Shown here one piece after another: positions 54,290 to 62,816 of a stretch of 64,000 nt of DNA (the stretch's first letter is position 1; the number at the start of each line of letters is the position of its first letter). The notes under the pieces are model-generated. The model worked only from the letters and a program-made list of their open reading frames with translations, ran no database searches and was not told the origin of the DNA. A program made the translations under genes and the position numbers. This DNA is from Ruegeria sp. YS9 (GTDB lineage Bacteria; Pseudomonadota; Alphaproteobacteria; Rhodobacterales; Rhodobacteraceae): assembly GCF_024628725.1 (NCBI RefSeq), contig NZ_CP102409.1:591001-655000 (forward strand), read 5' to 3'.

Positions 54290-55309
54290 ATGGTAGACGC
54301 TGATCCCACTGTGCGCCCGGACCCATTGCCCGAGGACAATGACCGCGCATTGCGCCCGCAGGGCTTGGATGAGTTCATCGGTCAGGCCGAGGCACGCGCC
54401 AATCTGCGCATCTTCATCCAATCTGCCCGCCAACGGGGCGAGGCGATGGATCACACGTTGTTCCATGGCCCTCCGGGATTGGGCAAGACGACGCTGGCGC
54501 AGATCATGGCGCGTGAACTGGGGGTGAATTTTCGCATGACGTCCGGGCCGGTTCTGGCGAAAGCGGGTGATCTGGCTGCGATCCTGACCAATCTCGAAGC
54601 ACGTGATGTCCTGTTCATCGACGAAATCCACCGCCTGAACCCGGCGGTGGAAGAGGTGCTTTACCCCGCGATGGAAGATTTCGAGCTTGATCTGGTGATC
54701 GGCGAGGGGCCCGCTGCGCGAACCGTACGGATCGAGTTGCAACCCTTCACGCTTGTCGGAGCCACGACGCGCATGGGTTTGCTGACCACACCTTTGCGCG
54801 ACCGGTTTGGTATTCCAACCCGGTTGCAGTTCTACACCGTGGACGAGCTGCATGAGATCGTAACCCGAAACGCGCGGAAACTCGGCGCTCCGGCGGATGA
54901 TGAGGGCGCACGCGAGATTGCGCGCAGGTCGCGCGGGACACCGCGCATCGCCGGACGTCTGCTGCGCCGGGTGGTGGATTTCGCCATTGTCGAAGGGGAT
55001 GGGCGGATCACGCGCGGTCTTGCGGATGGCGCACTGACGCGCCTGGGTGTAGACAAACTGGGGCTGGATGGCGCCGACCGGCGTTATCTGAAACTGATCG
55101 CCGAAAACTATGCCGGCGGGCCGGTTGGAATTGAGACCTTGTCGGCGGCGCTATCGGAAAGCCGGGATTCGCTGGAAGAAGTGATCGAGCCCTATCTGTT
55201 GCAACAGGGGTTGATCCAGCGAACACCGCGTGGGCGGATGTTGGCGCAGAAGGCCTGGACGCATTTGGGAATGGCTGCGCCCAAGCGGCAGAGCGATCTG
55301 TTTGGTTGA
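54290..55309 (+). CDS. ruvB: Holliday junction branch migration ATPase RuvB
   Basis: 339 residues from ATG 54290. AAA+ motor with Walker [10 protein letters not shown] (60-68), Walker [11 protein letters not shown], sensor [10 protein letters not shown], and a C-terminal winged helix ([13 protein letters not shown]). It pumps DNA through the RuvA tetramer. The stop is at 55309, after which a Rhodobacteraceae-type repeat separates it from the next gene on the strand. Confidence 0.97.
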   Translation: MVDADPTVRPDPLPEDNDRALRPQGLDEFIGQAEARANLRIFIQSARQRGEAMDHTLFHGPPGLGKTTLAQIMARELGVNFRMTSGPVLAKAGDLAAILTNLEARDVLFIDEIHRLNPAVEEVLYPAMEDFELDLVIGEGPAARTVRIELQPFTLVGATTRMGLLTTPLRDRFGIPTRLQFYTVDELHEIVTRNARKLGAPADDEGAREIARRSRGTPRIAGRLLRRVVDFAIVEGDGRITRGLADGALTRLGVDKLGLDGADRRYLKLIAENYAGGPVGIETLSAALSESRDSLEEVIEPYLLQQGLIQRTPRGRMLAQKAWTHLGMAAPKRQSDLFG

Positions 55310-55331
55310 AGCTTGCGCTTGGAAAATTTAT

Positions 55332-55364
55332 GCCTTCGGCGAGAGTATTTTCGAAAAGATGAAG
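55332..55364 (+). repeat. Rhodobacteraceae-type intergenic repeat, copy B
   Basis: Core GCCTTCGGCGAGAGTATTTT ... AGATGAAG shares the TATTT box, spacing and terminal AGATGAAG with copy A at 8293-8325 (opposite orientation). It lies between ruvB and the next gene, partly in its leader. Confidence 0.55.
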
Positions 55365-55372
55365 GGCGGGGC

Positions 55373-55996
55373 GTGACACCGGAAGAGATTGAGGCGCTGT
55401 TCACGCGCGAAAGCGGTGAGTTTCTGTTTGCGCGTTGGGGGCGGCCGATCGTGCCGATTGTGTTTGGTGTTGAAGATGAAACGCTGTCCACTGTGAAGGG
55501 TGCCTTCGAGGCTGTTGTCACCTTGGCCGGTCACAAAATGGCCGAAACCGACCCCGAGCTTGGTGCCAACTGCATGATCTTCTTCTTTCGGGATTGGCAA
55601 GAGCTGCTGGACGTGCCGGATCTTGATCGTCTGATTCCCGAACTGGCACCGTTGGTCGGGCGCTTGGTTGAAGCGGATGCAAACCAGTACCGCGTTTTCC
55701 GGTTCGAAGAAGATGGCGCGATCCGAGCGGCTTTTGTTTTTCTGCGCATGGACACGCAGTTGTCCAAGATACCGGCGGAAACGCTGGCGCTGAGCCAGGT
55801 AGTGCAGACCATCCTGCTTTGGTCTGATACTGCGTTTCGGAAGCAATCTCCGCTGGCTGTGGCAGGTGAAACGACGATCCTGCGCCCCGATATTGCTGCG
55901 TTGATTCGGGCAGCCTATGATCCGGTTTTGCCGGGTTCTGCGCAGGATGCGTCTCATGCGCTCAGGTTGTTTGCCCGGCTGGAGCCACTGCAATGA
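55373..55996 (+). CDS. Conserved hypothetical protein between ruvB and ybgC
   Basis: 207 residues from the GTG at 55373, the first codon after the repeat element that gives a sensible protein; earlier codons lie in the repeat. It is alpha/beta in pattern, with no signal peptide or membrane segment, and many acidic residues. A hydrophobic ANCMIFFFRDW strand and a C-terminal DIAALIRAAYDP helix are visible. I do not recognise a family. It overlaps ybgC by ATGA, so it is expressed with the Tol-Pal genes; a link to them is positional only. Confidence 0.72.
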   Translation: MTPEEIEALFTRESGEFLFARWGRPIVPIVFGVEDETLSTVKGAFEAVVTLAGHKMAETDPELGANCMIFFFRDWQELLDVPDLDRLIPELAPLVGRLVEADANQYRVFRFEEDGAIRAAFVFLRMDTQLSKIPAETLALSQVVQTILLWSDTAFRKQSPLAVAGETTILRPDIAALIRAAYDPVLPGSAQDASHALRLFARLEPLQ

Positions 55997-56376
55997 AACA
56001 TACCTATCCGGTTCGCGTATATTATGAAGACACCGACATGGGTGGCGTCGTCTATCACGCGAACTATCTGCGGTATATCGAACGTGCGCGTTCGGATTGG
56101 GTACGCAATCTGGGCAATGACCAGAACGCGATGCGGGAAGAGGGCATTGTGTGGGTCGTGCGGCGGGTCGAGGCCGATTACCTTGCGCCCGCCAGGTTCG
56201 ATGACGAGTTGATCGTTGAAACCGAAGTCACGGAAATCTCGGGCGTGCGGCTGACCATGGCGCAGCTGGTCCGGCGTGGCGAGACCGAGATTTTTCGCGC
56301 CTCGGTCACTGCCGTTTGCATCAACAAGGACGGCAGGCCGATCCGGCTTCCGGCAGAGATTCGCGCATTGATGTAA
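55993..56376 (+). CDS. ybgC: Tol-Pal associated acyl-CoA thioesterase
   Basis: 127 residues, a single hot-dog domain. The active-site pattern YYEDTDMGGVVYHANYLRY with the catalytic aspartate pair is that of YbgC. It hydrolyses short or malonyl-type acyl-CoA in vitro and interacts with lipid synthesis enzymes in E. coli. It is the first gene of the Tol-Pal cluster, as in most proteobacteria, overlapping the upstream gene by four bases, with 109 bases before tolQ. Confidence 0.93.
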   Translation: MKHTYPVRVYYEDTDMGGVVYHANYLRYIERARSDWVRNLGNDQNAMREEGIVWVVRRVEADYLAPARFDDELIVETEVTEISGVRLTMAQLVRRGETEIFRASVTAVCINKDGRPIRLPAEIRALM

Positions 56377-56485
56377 CAATTTGCGTCTCAGGGGTGGTTA
56401 TGTTGGCATTTCAGCCCCAACTGCGTTAGCGTTTGGCAAAACAAGGCCAAACAAACGGCCGTCAGGCAAAACAAAGAGCAGGTTC

Positions 56486-57181
56486 ATGGAAGCTGAAACG
56501 CTGGCGCTGGCGCAGGAGATCGATTTCTCCATGTGGGGGCTGTATGCCCGCGCGACCTTTATCGTCAAATTGGTGATGTTGATGCTGATCGGCGCATCCA
56601 TCTGGTCCTGGGGCATCATCATCCAGAAGCTGATCAATTACCGCGCGGCCCGTCGCGAGGCGCAGGCATTTGACGAGAGCTTTTGGTCCGGCAACCCTTT
56701 GGACGAGTTGTTCGAGCAGATCGGAACCCAGCCGGATGGCAGTTCCGAAAAGATTTTTGCTGCCGGAATGATCGAATGGCGAAGGTCGCACCGAAACGAC
56801 GGGGGATTGATTGCCGGAGCGACCGCGCGGATAGACCGGTCCATGGATGTGGCCATTGCGAAAGAGGCAGAGACTTTGCAGAAAGGTCTGCCCATTCTGG
56901 CCACGGTTGGATCGACTGCGCCGTTCATCGGCCTGTTTGGTACCGTCTGGGGCATCATGAATGCCTTTGTCGAAATCGCAGAGCAGCAGAATACCAACCT
57001 GGCGGTCGTGGCCCCAGGTATTGCCGAGGCCCTCATGGCGACGGGGCTGGGCCTTCTGGCGGCGATCCCGGCAGTAATTTTTTACAACAAGCTCAGTGCA
57101 GACTGTGACCGCATCGTGGGCGGGTACGAAGCCTTTGCCGATGAATTCGCCACCATCCTGTCGCGCCAGTTGGACAGCTGA
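56486..57181 (+). CDS. tolQ: Tol-Pal motor subunit TolQ
   Basis: 231 residues from ATG 56486. Three membrane segments (about 22-45, 133-155, 168-195) with the MotA/ExbB-type conserved sequence VGSTAPFIGLFGTVWGIMNAF. With TolR it forms the proton-driven stator that energises TolA in the inner membrane. The upstream frame back to 56381 is noncoding leader. The next gene starts two bases after the stop. Confidence 0.95.
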   Translation: MEAETLALAQEIDFSMWGLYARATFIVKLVMLMLIGASIWSWGIIIQKLINYRAARREAQAFDESFWSGNPLDELFEQIGTQPDGSSEKIFAAGMIEWRRSHRNDGGLIAGATARIDRSMDVAIAKEAETLQKGLPILATVGSTAPFIGLFGTVWGIMNAFVEIAEQQNTNLAVVAPGIAEALMATGLGLLAAIPAVIFYNKLSADCDRIVGGYEAFADEFATILSRQLDS

Positions 57182-57183
57182 CA

Positions 57184-57660
57184 ATGGGCGCGGCGGTTCA
57201 GCAATCCTCGGGTGGAAACGGGCGCAGACGCGGTCGACGTCGCGGTCGCGCGCAGCCCATGGCCGAGATCAACGTGACCCCGTTTGTGGATGTCATGCTG
57301 GTTTTGCTGATTATCTTCATGGTGGCCGCGCCACTGCTGACCGTCGGTGTTCCGGTGGATCTGCCCAAGACCGCTGCCAGTGCTTTGCCCGGTGACAATG
57401 AAGAACCGTTGACCGTGACCCTGACGGCAGATGGACGGGTGCAAATTCAAACAACTGACGTGTTGCGCGAAGAGCTGATCGGCAAACTGCGGGCCATCGC
57501 CGCAGAGCGGAGCAGTGACCGGGTTTTCCTGCGCGCCGATGGCGCAATTCCTTACGCCCAGGTCATGCAGGTCATGGGTGCGCTGAACGCAGGCGGGTTT
57601 TCCAACGTTGGGCTTGTGACCGATACGGGCGGGCCGACGCTGGATGAAGGTGGAGAGTGA
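57184..57660 (+). CDS. tolR: Tol-Pal subunit TolR
   Basis: 158 residues. A very Arg-rich cytoplasmic N-terminus (GRRRGRRRGRA, about 13-23) precedes one membrane helix containing the proton-path aspartate in PFVDVMLVLLIIF. The periplasmic ExbD-like domain follows (about 55-150). Two bases separate it from tolQ; the tolA GTG start is nine bases downstream. The Arg-rich tail is longer than in E. coli. Confidence 0.95.
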   Translation: MGAAVQQSSGGNGRRRGRRRGRAQPMAEINVTPFVDVMLVLLIIFMVAAPLLTVGVPVDLPKTAASALPGDNEEPLTVTLTADGRVQIQTTDVLREELIGKLRAIAAERSSDRVFLRADGAIPYAQVMQVMGALNAGGFSNVGLVTDTGGPTLDEGGE

Positions 57661-57669
57661 GGCCGCACG

Positions 57670-58773
57670 GTGGATACCGGCACCAAGATTTCGGCGATTG
57701 CGCATGTCAGCCTGATCGGAGCGGCGCTGTTCGGCGGCACCTTCCGGTCCGAGCCGTTGCCGATGGCCGTACAGGATGTGACCGTGATCACCGCTGAACA
57801 ATTCGCTGCCATGACGGCGCAGCGGGATGCGCCTGCGATCCCGGAGGTGCCGACGGCATTGCAACAGCCGCCCGAACCACAGGCTGAGACCAAGCCGCCC
57901 GAACCTGTGGTCGAGGAACAGCCGCGCCCTGAACCTGTTGCGCCCGCCGAACCCGAACCTGAGCCCGCTCCTGTTATCGTCGAAGCGCCGCCGGAACCGG
58001 ACGTGCCGGATGAGCCGCCGGTACTGACAGAGCCCGAGGTCGAACCTGTTGCACAGCCTGTGCCACCAGGGCCCGAGGCGCAGCCGCGCCCGTCGGATCG
58101 TGTCGCCCCCGAGGCCATAGCGCCACCACCGCCCGAGGCAAAACCGGATGATTTCGAAACGCCGCCGGTGTCTCTGGACGAAGGCGCCGAGGTTCAGCAG
58201 GAACAACAGGATCAGACTGCGCCGGAAGAAGCGGCCCCCGAAATCGTGACCGAGGCAGAGGAAACCAAAGAGCAGTCTCCGCTTACGTCACCGCGACCGC
58301 GGGTGCGTCCGAACCGCCCAAGCCCACCGCCCGAACCTGTTGTGGCGCAGACGCCCGAGGCGGCACCTGAACCTGACGCGCAAGCCGACGAGGCCGCGAT
58401 CAATGACGCTCTGGCCGAAGCTTTGGGCGGCGGAACCGAGCCTTCCGGCCCACCGCTGACCAGCGGCGAGAAGGACGCGATGCGATTGGCCGTGTCCAAA
58501 TGCTGGAACGTGGGCTCTTTGTCTACGGATGCGCTGAGCACCGTGGTCGTTGTAGCTTTTTCGCTGAACCGTGATGGTACGGTTGTGGATGGCAGCATTC
58601 GGATGCTGGACAGTTCCGGCGGGTCTGCTGGCGCGGCCAATCAGGCCTATCAGGCCGCCCGGCGCGCGATTTTGCGCTGCGGGGCCAGAGGATATGACTT
58701 GCCTGCTGACAAATACGCTCATTGGCAGGATGTTGAGATTACATTCAATCCCGAGAGGATGCGGATCAAATGA
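57670..58773 (+). CDS. tolA: Cell envelope protein TolA (Pro/Glu-rich variant)
   Basis: 367 residues with a GTG start. A membrane anchor (about 7-24) is followed by a long Pro/Glu/Ala-rich arm (about 45-265; [14 protein letters not shown] repeats). The compact C-terminal domain (about 270-367) has [17 protein letters not shown] and ends in [11 protein letters not shown]. TolA spans the periplasm to reach Pal and TolB. The arm resembles TonB more than the Ala/Lys helix of E. coli TolA. Identity rests on position and the C-terminal domain with its Cys pair. Its stop overlaps tolB as ATGA. Confidence 0.88.
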   Translation: MDTGTKISAIAHVSLIGAALFGGTFRSEPLPMAVQDVTVITAEQFAAMTAQRDAPAIPEVPTALQQPPEPQAETKPPEPVVEEQPRPEPVAPAEPEPEPAPVIVEAPPEPDVPDEPPVLTEPEVEPVAQPVPPGPEAQPRPSDRVAPEAIAPPPPEAKPDDFETPPVSLDEGAEVQQEQQDQTAPEEAAPEIVTEAEETKEQSPLTSPRPRVRPNRPSPPPEPVVAQTPEAAPEPDAQADEAAINDALAEALGGGTEPSGPPLTSGEKDAMRLAVSKCWNVGSLSTDALSTVVVVAFSLNRDGTVVDGSIRMLDSSGGSAGAANQAYQAARRAILRCGARGYDLPADKYAHWQDVEITFNPERMRIK

Positions 58774-60089
58774 TGAAACTTCTGACCAGCCTCTTTGTCG
58801 GCCTGACGCTGATGTCTGCGCCGGTTCTTGCACAGAACGGTCCCCTGCGACTGGAGTTGGACCAGGGCATTATCGAACCCTTGCCCTTTGCGGTACCGAA
58901 CTTTGTCCCCGATGGCCCGTCAGCGTCGCAATATGCACAGGACATCTCGCGCGTGGTGGCGGCTGATCTGACGGGAACGGGGTTGTTCCGCGAGATATCT
59001 TCGGATGCCTTCATCAGTCGGGTCAGCAGTTTCGAAGCACCAGTTCAGTTTGCCGATTGGAAAGCGATCAATGCGGATGCGCTGATCACGGGGGCGGTCA
59101 ATGTTTCGGGCAAGAACCTCACGGTTCGGTTCCGGGTCTGGGATGTGTTTTCGGGTCAGGAACTGGGCAATGGGTTGCAACTGGCGGGTACCACCGAAGG
59201 TTGGCGGCGTATGGCGCATAAGGTGGCGGACCAAGTTTATAGCCGGATCACAGGTGAGGGCGGGTATTTCGACAGCCGTGTGGCCTTCGTTTCGGAAAGC
59301 GGGCCGAAAAACCAGCGCCTGAAGCGACTGGCGATCATGGATTATGACGGGGCGAATGTGCAGTACATGACTGACAGTGCCGCAATCGTTCTGGCACCGC
59401 GGTTTTCGCCTACCGGCGATCGGTTGCTTTACACCAGCTATGAAAGCGGCAGCCCGCGTATCTATGTTCTGGATGTGGGCCGCGTGAAACGGCAGGAGCT
59501 GAAGACGCAGGACGGAACCATGAGTTTTTCGCCCCGCTTTTCGCCAGATGGCCGGTCGATCGTGTATTCTCTGATTCAAGGCGGAAACACGGATCTGTGG
59601 AAAATGGATCTGGCCTCGGGGAAAAGCACCCGTCTGACCAACACTCCGGCGATTGAAACCGCACCCAGCTATTCGCCGGATGGCAGCCGGATCGTGTTTG
59701 AAAGCGACCGTTCTGGTACGCCGCAGCTTTACGTGATGCCCGCGAATGGCGGCGAGGCAACGCGGATCAGCTTTGGCGCAGGGCGTTACGGCACGCCGGT
59801 ATGGTCGCCGCGCGGCGATCTGATTGCCTTTACCAAGCAAAATCAGGGCCGCTTCCACATTGGGGTGATGCGCACGGACGGATCAGAAGAACGCTTGTTG
59901 ACCGCCTCATTTCTGGATGAAGGCCCAACCTGGTCGCCCAATGGCCGCGTCATCATGTTCACCCGTGAAACGCAGGGGGCCAGTGGCCGGGCCTCGCTGT
60001 ATTCAGTGGACATCTCGGGTCGAAACCTGCGCCCTGTGCGTACGCCGGATGGCGGCAGTGATCCGTCATGGGGCCCACTACAGAATTGA
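58770..60089 (+). CDS. tolB: Tol-Pal translocation protein TolB
   Basis: 439 residues with a signal peptide (about 1-21). N-terminal domain (about 30-165) with the [15 protein letters not shown] strand, then a six-bladed beta propeller with repeated [20 protein letters not shown] and WSPNGR motifs. It cycles between TolA and Pal in the periplasm. It overlaps tolA by four bases; pal begins 72 bases later. Confidence 0.96.
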   Translation: MMKLLTSLFVGLTLMSAPVLAQNGPLRLELDQGIIEPLPFAVPNFVPDGPSASQYAQDISRVVAADLTGTGLFREISSDAFISRVSSFEAPVQFADWKAINADALITGAVNVSGKNLTVRFRVWDVFSGQELGNGLQLAGTTEGWRRMAHKVADQVYSRITGEGGYFDSRVAFVSESGPKNQRLKRLAIMDYDGANVQYMTDSAAIVLAPRFSPTGDRLLYTSYESGSPRIYVLDVGRVKRQELKTQDGTMSFSPRFSPDGRSIVYSLIQGGNTDLWKMDLASGKSTRLTNTPAIETAPSYSPDGSRIVFESDRSGTPQLYVMPANGGEATRISFGAGRYGTPVWSPRGDLIAFTKQNQGRFHIGVMRTDGSEERLLTASFLDEGPTWSPNGRVIMFTRETQGASGRASLYSVDISGRNLRPVRTPDGGSDPSWGPLQN

Positions 60090-60161
60090 TCGCAGCAAAG
60101 TTCACAACGAATCGTCCCTGTGGTAGACAGGCGGCAATAATCAAAACACGAGGCACTTGAA

Positions 60162-60662
60162 ATGAATGTATTGAGCAAAGTCCTGGCGTTGGGCGCGCTG
60201 AGTGTGATCGCCGCCTGTACGAACAATGACCCATCCGCATTGGGCGGTGCCGGTGGCACTGGTGCGATCGTACCGGGCTCGCCCAGTGACCCGCGTTCGC
60301 CTGCGTATTTCCAGCAGACCGTCGGGGATCGTGTTCTGTTCGCAGTGGACCAGTCGACCCTGACACCACAGGCGCAGACCGTGTTGCAAGGGCAAGCGGA
60401 CTGGCTTCTGGCCAATCCGGATTTCGTTGCCACGATCGAAGGTCACGCGGACGAGCAGGGCACCCGCGAATACAACCTTGCGCTGGGTGCGCGTCGCGCA
60501 AATGCCGCTCGGGAGTATCTGATTTCGCGCGGTGTTGCAGGCAACCGTCTCAAAACCGTCAGCTACGGCAAGGAGCGCCCGATTGAGATTTGCAGCACCG
60601 AGGAGTGCTATTCCAAAAACCGCCGCGCAGTGACGGTGCTGACCGGATCAACGCTGGGGTAA
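60162..60662 (+). CDS. pal: Peptidoglycan-associated lipoprotein Pal
   Basis: 166 residues. The lipobox SVIAAC gives lipidated C19. An OmpA-like C-terminal domain (about 55-166) holds the peptidoglycan-binding pattern with the conserved Asp and Arg in GHADEQGTREYNLALGARRA. It tethers the outer membrane to peptidoglycan. GAGG lies upstream of the ATG. The 72-base gap after tolB may carry a secondary promoter. Confidence 0.96.
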   Translation: MNVLSKVLALGALSVIAACTNNDPSALGGAGGTGAIVPGSPSDPRSPAYFQQTVGDRVLFAVDQSTLTPQAQTVLQGQADWLLANPDFVATIEGHADEQGTREYNLALGARRANAAREYLISRGVAGNRLKTVSYGKERPIEICSTEECYSKNRRAVTVLTGSTLG

Positions 60663-60666
60663 GACG

Positions 60667-61491
60667 ATGCGTATGGCAGGATGGGTATTGGCGGCAGTCA
60701 TGGCGACGGCCGGTGTTGCACAGGCACAGGATCAACAGACCCTGGCCGACATACGTCAGGAACTGACGGTGCTGCATGTGGAAATTCAGCGTCTGAAGCG
60801 CGAGTTTTCCACCACAGGATCGCCCGCGCCAAACCTGTCCGGCAGTTCGATTCTCGAACGGGTTGACGCCATTGAAGCGGAACTGCAACGCCTGACCCGT
60901 CAGACCGAGCAGCTGAACCAGCGTGTGCAGAACATTGTCTCGGACGGGACCAATCGCATCGGAGATCTGGAGTTCCGCCTGTGCGAGCTGGAGGCAAATT
61001 GCGAGATTTCAGGCGAACCGACCAGCACACTGGGCGGAGAGGACGCAGATGTAGGTACGGCCGTCATCACGCCTGCCACACCATCCCAAACCGATCAGAG
61101 TGAACTGGCCGTGGGCGAGCGGGCGGATTTCGACGCGGCATCGCAAGCACTGGCCGATGGCGATTACCAGACTGCGGCTGATTTGTTTGCGCAGTTTGAC
61201 GCGAACTATCCCGGCAGTCCTCTGGCGCCCGAAGCGAATCTGAAACGGGGTCATGCGCTTGAAGGTCTTGGCGACACCCGCGAAGCGGCACGGGCATTCT
61301 TGGCAAGCTTCACCGGAGATTCCGAAGGAGCATTTGCCCCCGAGGCCCTGTTCGAGTTAGGCGCGGCGCTGGGGCGTCTGGGGCAGACCGATCAGGCCTG
61401 CATCACGCTCAATGAAGTTGGCGTGCGCTTTCCATCCGCACCGGCGTTTGCGGCTGCGACGCAAGAGATGTCTGCGCTGGGGTGTTCTTGA
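60667..61491 (+). CDS. cpoB: Tol-Pal system protein CpoB (YbgF)
   Basis: 274 residues. A signal peptide (1-20, AQA) is followed by a coiled coil (about 22-110, QTLADIRQELTVLHVEIQRL) that trimerises in E. coli, then a linker and TPR repeats (about 150-274). It coordinates peptidoglycan synthesis with outer membrane constriction. It is four bases downstream of pal and overlaps the tilS start, ending the Tol-Pal genes proper. Confidence 0.93.
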   Translation: MRMAGWVLAAVMATAGVAQAQDQQTLADIRQELTVLHVEIQRLKREFSTTGSPAPNLSGSSILERVDAIEAELQRLTRQTEQLNQRVQNIVSDGTNRIGDLEFRLCELEANCEISGEPTSTLGGEDADVGTAVITPATPSQTDQSELAVGERADFDAASQALADGDYQTAADLFAQFDANYPGSPLAPEANLKRGHALEGLGDTREAARAFLASFTGDSEGAFAPEALFELGAALGRLGQTDQACITLNEVGVRFPSAPAFAAATQEMSALGCS

Positions 61492-62741
61492 AACGACACG
61501 GCGAAAACCTGCTTGCAGAGCTTCGCGCCCGGCTTCCCGAAAGGCTTCCGCGTAAACTGGGCGTGGCGGTCTCGGGCGGTGGGGATTCCGTTGCGTTGAT
61601 GCATTTCTTGCATCAAGTCGCCCAAAACGAAGAGATCACCCTTTTTGTGGCCACGGTCGATCACGGTTTGCGCCCCGGCGCAGCGCAGGAGGCCGTGACA
61701 GTGTCCCGCCAGGCCGCTGCATTGGGGTTGCCGCATGACATTTTGCATTGGGCGGGTTGGGACGGAGCCGGCAATGTTCAGGATGAGGCCCGCAAGGCGC
61801 GTTACAGCCTGCTTGCCGGTTGGGCACAACAGCGCGGAATCGAGGCCATCGCGTTGGGGCATACAGCGGATGATCAGGCGGAAACGTTGTTGATGCGACT
61901 GGGTCGTTCATCAGGTGTCACGGGACTGTCCGGTATGTCGGCAAGTCGGCAACGGGAAGGTGTGACATTGCTGCGACCTATGCTGGGGATCACCCGAAAG
62001 GACCTGCGAACCTACCTGTCCGGTATCGGCGCAACATGGGTCGAAGATCCGTCGAATCAGGACCCTCGTTTCGACCGGATCAAGGCACGAGAGGCCGTGT
62101 CCGGCCTCAAACCTCTGGGAATTGACGCGCTTTCACTGTCGCGAGTGGCCGACAATCTGGCGCAGGCCCATGCAGCCCTGGGTGTGTTTGCGCAGGAATC
62201 CGCAAGGAAGGTCGCCCAGGTCGAACAAGGCGACGTAAGGGTGGACAGGGCCGGTTTTACCGCATTACCCAAGGAAATCCGGCGCCGCGTATTGGTAGGA
62301 TGCATTGCCTGGATCGCAGGGCAGGGATATCCCCCGCGTCAGGCGGCGGTCGAGCAGGCCATGAAGGCCATAACCGACGGGCGGGCGGGTTCGCTCAGCG
62401 GCTGCCTGTTGGTGCCAGAAGGGATGAGTGTTTGGATTTGCAGGGAATTCAAGGCCGTGGAGGCTCGGGTTTCGGCACCTGACGAAGCTTGGGATGGCAA
62501 ATGGGTCTTGGCCGGGCCCGAGATTTCCGGTGCCAAGATCCGCGCTTTGGGTGAAGAGGGGCTGCGACAGGTGCCCGAATGGCGCGAAACAGGCCGCCCC
62601 AGGCTGGCCTTGAGCGCGACGCCCGCGGTCTGGAAGGGGGGCGCGGTGCTGGCCGCTCCGCTTGCGGGATTCGCGAACGGATGGCGCGCGGACATGACGC
62701 CGGAATGGCCCGAGTTCCACGCATCTTTTTTATCGCATTGA
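61482..62741 (+). CDS. tilS: tRNA(Ile)-lysidine synthase
   Basis: 419 residues with a GTG start at 61482 (TTG at 61488 is an alternative). The PP-loop ATP site is SGGGDS (31-36). It modifies the AUA-reading tRNA(Ile) at the wobble cytidine, an essential step. It overlaps cpoB by ten bases and directly precedes ftsH, a pairing common in bacteria. The C-terminal part (about 330-419) is diverged. Confidence 0.93.
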   Translation: MFLKRHGENLLAELRARLPERLPRKLGVAVSGGGDSVALMHFLHQVAQNEEITLFVATVDHGLRPGAAQEAVTVSRQAAALGLPHDILHWAGWDGAGNVQDEARKARYSLLAGWAQQRGIEAIALGHTADDQAETLLMRLGRSSGVTGLSGMSASRQREGVTLLRPMLGITRKDLRTYLSGIGATWVEDPSNQDPRFDRIKAREAVSGLKPLGIDALSLSRVADNLAQAHAALGVFAQESARKVAQVEQGDVRVDRAGFTALPKEIRRRVLVGCIAWIAGQGYPPRQAAVEQAMKAITDGRAGSLSGCLLVPEGMSVWICREFKAVEARVSAPDEAWDGKWVLAGPEISGAKIRALGEEGLRQVPEWRETGRPRLALSATPAVWKGGAVLAAPLAGFANGWRADMTPEWPEFHASFLSH

Positions 62742-62765
62742 ACATACCACAATCCTCTCTATTTT
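62738..62765 (+). promoter_or_regulatory. Predicted promoter for ftsH, possibly heat-shock type
   Basis: TTGAAC (62738-62743), 16 bases, TATTTT (62760-62765), ending 51 bases before the ftsH start. The TTGAA -35 and CTCTATTT -10 are also compatible with alphaproteobacterial sigma-32 promoters, and ftsH belongs to that regulon in several bacteria. Prediction only. Confidence 0.4.
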
Positions 62766-62816
62766 AAGAGGTAACTTGGCAGTTCCTCACCTGCCGGAAC
62801 TTTTGGGAGAATTTCC

